Source: Planctomycetota bacterium
GTDB lineage: Bacteria > Planctomycetota > Phycisphaerae > Phycisphaerales > Phycisphaeraceae
Direction of reading: 5' to 3'
Assembly: GCA_029267795.1 (NCBI GenBank)
Contig: JAJUHR010000123.1
Span: 1-5,898 of the forward strand
DNA: 5,898 nucleotides
In this document: piece by piece, positions 1 through 5,898 of the stretch
How positions within the stretch are numbered: the first letter of the stretch is position 1
How the letters are laid out: every line of letters starts with the position of its first letter
Translations under genes and position numbers: made by a program
Notes under the pieces: model-generated
What the model was told of the DNA's origin: nothing
Seen by the model: only the letters and a program-made list of their open reading frames with translations
The model's database searches: none

Positions 1-414
1 GAAGCTCGGTTCAGGCACGTGTTGCTGCGTGAGGAGTTGAGCGATGCGATCCCACAGGTGTTGGCGGACCGCATCGGGATTCAGCAGGTGATGTGCAACC
101 TGATCCGCAACGCGATCGAGGCGATCGACGCTGGGGGCTGCGAGAGCCGGGAAGTGGCGGTCAAGACCTGGTTTCAAGAGCCCGGCCGTGTGGTGGTAAC
201 CGTTTCTGATACCGGGCCGGGGATTCGACCTGACATGCGGGAGACCCTGTTCGAGGCCTTTCATTCCGACAAGCCTCAAGGGGTCGGGCTAGGGTTATGG
301 ATCATCCGCAACATCGTCCATGCGCAAGGCGGAGAGATCTATTTGGTGCGGAGCGATCGGTCCGGGACGGTCTTTGAGTTTTGGTTGCCTGCGGGGTGCG
401 ACTCGGACCCGTAA
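1..414 (+). CDS. FixL-like sensor histidine kinase, C-terminal ATP-binding part (5' partial)
   Basis: This is the C-terminal 137 codons of a sensor histidine kinase. The reading frame is open from base 1, so the start, sensor domains and phospho-accepting His lie upstream of the window. What remains is the HATPase_c domain that binds ATP and phosphorylates the kinase's own His. The N box reads QQVMCNLIRNAIEAI (residues 28-42, Asn37). The G1 box is SDTGPGI (69-75, Asp70). The F box is around LFEAF (83-87), and the G2 box GVGLGL is at 94-99. The run ADRIGIQQVMCNLIRNAIEAI and the short lid with a Lys before G2 resemble rhizobial FixL more than generic kinases. The protein ends soon after the last beta strand (FEFWLP), so there is no fused receiver. 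The likely partner is the FixJ-type regulator 198 bp downstream. The FixL assignment is by similarity of the catalytic domain only; the oxygen-sensing part cannot be seen. Confidence 0.93.
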   Translation, partial: EARFRHVLLREELSDAIPQVLADRIGIQQVMCNLIRNAIEAIDAGGCESREVAVKTWFQEPGRVVVTVSDTGPGIRPDMRETLFEAFHSDKPQGVGLGLWIIRNIVHAQGGEIYLVRSDRSGTVFEFWLPAGCDSDP

Positions 415-475
415 GGCGAGCCGAATCGGGTCCGTTGGATGGGTGTTCTGTTTGCCTTGGTCGTGCGTTCTGGTC

Positions 476-508
476 AAAAATAAAATTGGATCGATTGATA
501 TTTTGTAT
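476..508 (+). promoter_or_regulatory. AT-rich candidate promoter region of the FixJ-like gene
   Basis: This short stretch is far richer in A and T than its surroundings (AAAAATAAAA, then TTGATATTTTGTAT). It sits between the stop of the kinase and the response-regulator gene, where a promoter would be expected. No pair of -35 and -10 hexamers with standard spacing could be assigned with confidence. An 8-bp direct repeat, TCGATTGA, occurs at 491-498 and again at 528-535. The second copy is part of the 9-nt palindrome GATTGAATC at 530-538. These could be regulator contacts, but that is inference. Confidence 0.3.
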
Positions 509-563
509 GGCCGTTTTCATTCCCTGGTCGATTGAATCATCCGTTTTGCGGGATGAAACGGCC
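509..563 (+). repeat. Bulged 14-bp inverted repeat upstream of the FixJ-like gene
   Basis: The left arm GGCCGTTTTCATTCCC (509-524) pairs with the right arm GGGATGAAACGGCC (550-563). It forms 8 + 3 + 3 base pairs, interrupted by single unpaired T residues at 517 and 521, around a 25-nt loop. The loop contains a second CCGTTTT (541-547) that could instead pair with AAACGG at 556-561 in a tighter 6-bp hairpin, so two exclusive structures are possible. The element could be a terminator for the upstream kinase (CTGGTTTT follows the right arm), a leader control element, or a protein binding site. The sequence alone does not decide among these. Confidence 0.5.
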
Positions 564-612
564 CTGGTTTTCTGCCGATGGGATGCCTAGCGAGAGACGG
601 ATTAACCCCACG

Positions 613-1287
613 ATGAGCCCGAAGACCGCAGATCATAAGGGGGAGGACGCGACCCTGGGGTCGAAGGAGGCGAGGATCGCCGTGGTGGATGACGATCTTG
701 CCGTGCGGCGGTCGATCCGCGCGCTGCTGGAATCGGTGGGGATGCAGGTGGAGACGTTCGAGGGCGGGACGGCGTTCGTCAAAGCGTGCGAGCGGGAGCC
801 GTTCAATTGCCTCGTGCTGGACCAGCGTCTGCCGGACATCAGTGGCTTGCAGCTGATCAAGCGAGTGAAGGAGAGGCAAGGGTATTGTCCGCCGGTGATT
901 ATCATCAGCGGGCACGGCGATGTGCCCACGGTGGTGCATGCGTTTAAGGCCGGGGTGGTTGATTTCCTTGAGAAGCCATTTCGGCCGCAGGATTTGATCG
1001 ATCAGGTGCAGAGGGCGATGGAGTTGGATCGTTCGATGCGGGATGCGCACCGCCGCCGTGAAAGGGCCGAGCGAGCTTTGTCTGCGTTGAGCAAGCGTGA
1101 GAAGCAGGTGCTGCAGATGCTGCTGGGCGGGATGTCCAACAAGCACGTCTCGCTGCAGCTGGGGCTTAGCGATAAGACCGTCGCCACGCACCGTTCGAGG
1201 ATCCTGGTGAAATTCGGTGTGCCGAGCCTGCTGGAGTTGTCCCGCCTGCTTGATTGGCTCAAGAGGCCGGAAGCAGCCATTTCTTAA
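613..1287 (+). CDS. FixJ-type response regulator (receiver + LuxR/FixJ helix-turn-helix)
   Basis: A complete transcriptional response regulator of 224 residues from the ATG at 613. The receiver domain spans about residues 20-138. Its acidic pair is in VVDDD (24-28) and the phospho-acceptor is Asp70 in LVLDQRLPDISG. The switch residue is Ser99 in SGHGDVP, and Lys121 lies in LEKPF. The segment GHGDVP...AFKAGVVDFLEKPF is characteristic of the FixJ/TtrR/NodW group. A charged, Arg-rich linker (140-156) joins it to a LuxR-type DNA-binding domain (157-215: LSKREKQVLQMLLGGMSNK, recognition helix around SDKTVATHRSRI). Phosphorylation, probably by the kinase encoded just upstream, should allow DNA binding and transcription control. 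The frame is open further upstream, with possible starts at 583 (ATG), 553 (ATG) and 532 (TTG), but none has a clear Shine-Dalgarno. The 613 start was chosen because it gives a length near the FixJ norm of about 200-210 residues with a short tail before the first receiver strand. Target genes are not visible. Confidence 0.93.
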   Translation: MSPKTADHKGEDATLGSKEARIAVVDDDLAVRRSIRALLESVGMQVETFEGGTAFVKACEREPFNCLVLDQRLPDISGLQLIKRVKERQGYCPPVIIISGHGDVPTVVHAFKAGVVDFLEKPFRPQDLIDQVQRAMELDRSMRDAHRRRERAERALSALSKREKQVLQMLLGGMSNKHVSLQLGLSDKTVATHRSRILVKFGVPSLLELSRLLDWLKRPEAAIS

Positions 1288-1292
1288 TTTTT
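1255..1292 (+). terminator. Weak candidate terminator at the end of the FixJ-like gene
   Basis: TGGCT (1255-1259) can pair with AGCCA (1275-1279) across a 15-nt loop. A T-rich tract follows, ending in TTTTT at 1288-1292, immediately after the stop codon. The stem is only 5 bp and lies inside the coding sequence, so this is a marginal intrinsic terminator. The change from dense coding to a gene-poor region right after it is the main supporting context. Confidence 0.25.
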
Positions 1293-1556
1293 GTCAGACA
1301 CATCTGGTAGCCGTCGCGGCCGCGCTCGTCCGATGCCAATCCTATCGGGGTGTCCCTTGGGGGGTAATCCTTTTCTGGGGCGGGGCCTGTATAGGTGCCT
1401 CCAGCTGGCTGGTGGCTGGGGGAGCAGGCTCGGGTTGGTGTGTGTGGCTGGCCAATCCACACGAGGGTGCGACGGGTCCGACCCGGCTCGATCACGTGCG
1501 AGTGCGTCGGCTCGGGCGCGGCGTGATGGTGCTGGCTCGTCCTGGGAGACCTGATC
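1288..1556. other. Gene-poor stretch between the FixJ-like gene and the small ORF
   Basis: No recognisable gene, RNA or repeat array was found here on either strand. One forward frame is open across the whole stretch, and its translation includes a hydrophobic, Gly/Trp-rich run at about 1361-1453. It has no suitable start or ribosome binding site and overlaps the flanking genes, so it is not called. G-rich runs (for example CTTGGGGGGTAATCC around 1355-1369) are present, but no known riboswitch consensus could be matched. If the small ORF at 1557-1769 is not real, the gene-free region extends to 1877. Confidence 0.5.
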
Positions 1557-1769
1557 ATGCCCGAAGACAGCCAGCCCGGGGTTGTTGGGGGAAGCCCGCT
1601 GGGGGTTGCGAACGAGCGGCTGACCGGAGCAGAGGAGCGATGGGCTTTGTCACTGATCCTGGCGGTGCTGCGGCGGCACGCGGTGATCACGGTGCACCAT
1701 GCCGACGAAGCGATCACGGGGCTCACGGGGCTGCATCGGGAGGGCCGAGTCTCGGATTCAGGGAGGTGA
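1557..1769 (+). CDS. Small hypothetical protein (70 aa)
   Basis: Not recognised. Two things support it. A Shine-Dalgarno-like GGGAGA (1544-1549) sits about 7 nt before the ATG. The third codon positions are also richer in G and C than the second positions, as expected for coding DNA in a high-GC genome. The protein begins with a Gly/Pro-rich segment (residues 1-20), followed by a probably helical stretch (about 21-55: LTGAEERWALSLILAVLRRH and onward) containing a short hydrophobic patch. It has no signal peptide or convincing membrane segment. It lies 108 bp before the truncated chemoreceptor and reads in the same direction, so it could be co-transcribed with it. It could equally be a chance ORF or the remnant of a decayed gene. 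Confidence 0.4.
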   Translation: MPEDSQPGVVGGSPLGVANERLTGAEERWALSLILAVLRRHAVITVHHADEAITGLTGLHREGRVSDSGR

Positions 1770-1797
1770 TCCTGCGCAGCGGTGTCGCGTTGTTACC

Positions 1798-1855
1798 GGC
1801 TGCCCGTTCGATAGGCAGTCGATTGGAACCACATATCCGGGGCAGAAGTCTTGCC
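1798..1855 (+). other. Two small hairpins in the chemoreceptor leader
   Basis: GGCTGCC (1798-1804) pairs with GGCAGTC (1814-1820), 7 bp with one G-U, around a 9-nt loop. GGCAG (1841-1845) pairs with TTGCC (1851-1855), 5 bp with one G-U, around a 5-nt loop. They lie just upstream of the strong ribosome binding site of the chemoreceptor. Neither is followed by a T-run, so they do not look like terminators, and they match no riboswitch consensus known to me. Hairpins of this size are common by chance in GC-rich DNA. Confidence 0.25.
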
Positions 1856-1863
1856 GGGGGTAT

Positions 1864-1870
1864 AGGGAGG
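1864..1870 (+). promoter_or_regulatory. Strong ribosome binding site of the chemoreceptor gene
   Basis: AGGGAGG lies 7 nt upstream of the ATG at 1878. It is the clearest Shine-Dalgarno in the window and fixes the start of the short chemoreceptor. An intact translation signal is notable because the gene downstream appears internally deleted. Confidence 0.7.
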
Positions 1871-1877
1871 CTCCGCA

Positions 1878-2696
1878 ATGTGGGCACGGATCAAATCGTT
1901 GAAGCTCGGTGCAAGGATTGTGGTTCTTACCCTGGGGGTTCTCACGTTGGTGGTGTTGGCGAACTACTTTGTGTTCATCGAAGGGTTTGAGGGCAGCGCC
2001 ATGGGGGCGATGGTGGATCGCGCTGCGGCGTTTACCGCCGTGGCGGATGAAGCCAAGAACCATGTCAGCCGATTAAACACCGGCCAAGCGTTTGATTATC
2101 CGGCGCTGCTGGAGGGCCTTAGAGCCACCATTGACCGTGGCGAGTCATATTGGGAGGCGAAGATTTTCAGCACGATCCCTGTGGTTGCGGGCTGGGAAGC
2201 GGCGGGGAGGGCGGCGAGCTGCGCGGGCGAATCGGGCAGGGTGGCCAAGGAGGGGGGCGAGGTGGTGAGTCAGACCATCCGCGGGATGCGGGCCGGGAAA
2301 GAGCAGGTCCAGGCCGGGGTTCACCTGGCCACGGAGGCCGGGCAGAGCCTGCGGCACATCGTCGCCCGCGCGCAAGAAGTATCGGGGATGATCCAGTCCA
2401 TCGCCGCGGCGGCGCAGCAGCAGTCATCGGCGAGTGAGGAGGTCTCGCGTAACGTGGAGTCCATCAGCGGGGTGACTCGGCAGGCGGGGGAAGGCGCCAA
2501 ACAGGCGGCGGAAGCGGCGGTCCAGCTCTCGGCGCGCGCCGAGCGACTGCGGACCCTCGTAACCAGGTTCAAGATCGAAACGAACGGCGGCACCCTGGCG
2601 GGCAAGTCCGGCGAGGTCCCGCAGGCCCGTTCCATCGCCGAGGTCTTATCGGTTCAAGGCGGAGGCGCCGGGGCTGATAGCGGAAGGGCGGGATGA
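1878..2696 (+). CDS. Internally deleted methyl-accepting chemotaxis protein (272 aa)
   Basis: The product is a chemoreceptor-like protein about half the usual length of 500-650 residues. Residues 12-34 form a transmembrane anchor. Residues 35-113 look like the start of an extracytoplasmic sensor of the DUF3365/Tll0287-like kind (AFTAVADEAKNHVSRL; KIFSTIPVVAGWEAAGRAA). The sequence then passes directly into cytoplasmic receptor helix (SGRVAKEGGEVVSQTIRGM, 119-137) with no second membrane segment and no HAMP domain. From residue 138 (RAGKEQVQAGVHLATEAG) it continues as the returning C-terminal helix, including the second methylation region (about 165-196, IQSIAAAAQQQSSASEEVSR) and the typical end LRTLVTRFKI (224-233). 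The conserved hairpin tip that binds CheA and CheW (normally containing QTNLLALNAAIEAARAGE) is absent. Both apparent deletions keep the frame, and the ribosome binding site is intact. It may be a pseudogene, an assembly artefact, or a real minimal receptor variant; normal signalling to CheA seems unlikely. No che genes are present in the window. Confidence 0.8.
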   Translation: MWARIKSLKLGARIVVLTLGVLTLVVLANYFVFIEGFEGSAMGAMVDRAAAFTAVADEAKNHVSRLNTGQAFDYPALLEGLRATIDRGESYWEAKIFSTIPVVAGWEAAGRAASCAGESGRVAKEGGEVVSQTIRGMRAGKEQVQAGVHLATEAGQSLRHIVARAQEVSGMIQSIAAAAQQQSSASEEVSRNVESISGVTRQAGEGAKQAAEAAVQLSARAERLRTLVTRFKIETNGGTLAGKSGEVPQARSIAEVLSVQGGGAGADSGRAG

Positions 2697-2820
2697 CGGG
2701 CTGCTTTGGATCTCGGCTCGGCGGGTTGGCTCGCCTCCACGGAGTGGGGTGGCGGGGGTGCGGTCCGCGCCCGGTGGCGATTGGATCGGTCGGTGCGGTT
2801 CGCCGCCTGGGGGCAAGGTC
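2697..2820. other. Spacer before the hybrid kinase
   Basis: These 124 bp of GC-rich sequence hold no recognisable promoter hexamers, terminator or gene. The kinase frame stays open upstream through this spacer, but no better start with a ribosome binding site was found in it. Confidence 0.5.

Positions 2821-5898
<3,078 letters not shown>

Noticed and set aside
517..1191. Minus-strand open frame of 224 codons
   Set aside because: It is antisense to the FixJ-like regulator, whose receiver and helix-turn-helix motifs are unmistakable. The antisense product is His/Arg/Pro-rich without domains.
1259..1726. Minus-strand open frame of 155 codons across the gene-poor stretch
   Set aside because: Its Ser/Thr/Pro/His-rich translation shows no domain, and it has no convincing ribosome binding site.
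1757..1877. Possible c-di-GMP (GEMM) riboswitch before the chemoreceptor
   Set aside because: The context was suggestive, but the conserved GEMM core and its tetraloop-receptor segments could not be found; only simple short hairpins are present.
1217..1990. Forward open frame of 257 codons with a hydrophobic Gly/Trp-rich stretch near 1361-1453
   Set aside because: It starts inside the FixJ-like gene and ends inside the chemoreceptor in other frames, has no ribosome binding site, and its composition (Gly, Arg, Trp, Cys) is typical of non-coding GC-rich DNA. The hydrophobic run could be chance.

Overview
The window is high-GC DNA carrying four recognisable signal-transduction genes, all on the + strand. 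The organism is probably an environmental Gram-negative bacterium with many two-component systems. A planctomycete or deltaproteobacterium-like lineage would fit the style of the hybrid kinase and chemoreceptor, but no gene here fixes the taxonomy.

Layout. Positions 1-414 hold the C-terminal ATP-binding half of a FixL-like sensor histidine kinase whose start lies outside the window. An AT-richer spacer of about 200 bp follows, with a bulged 14-bp inverted repeat. Next is a complete FixJ-type response regulator (613-1287). The stretch 1288-1877 is poor in genes; its only credible coding candidate is a 70-codon ORF with a good ribosome binding site (1557-1769). At 1878-2696 is a very short methyl-accepting chemotaxis protein. 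It keeps its membrane anchor, the beginning of its sensor domain and the C-terminal signalling helix, but lacks HAMP and the CheA/CheW-binding hairpin tip. From 2821 to the end of the window runs a large hybrid histidine kinase: TM, Cache-like sensor, TM, FixL-type PAS, second PAS, coiled coil, HisKA, HATPase and a receiver domain cut by the window edge.

How they may work together. The kinase fragment and the FixJ-like regulator look like a two-component pair that senses a signal and controls transcription. The hybrid kinase carries, in its first PAS domain, the residues that hold haem in rhizobial FixL (a His at the proximal position and two conserved Arg). The region may therefore respond to oxygen or redox state, with a periplasmic ligand as a second input to the hybrid kinase. 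This is inferred from motifs; no regulated metabolic gene is present in the window.

The points most worth checking are the doubly deleted chemoreceptor, the haem-type PAS in a Cache-containing hybrid kinase, and the inverted repeat with competing pairings just upstream of the FixJ-like gene.
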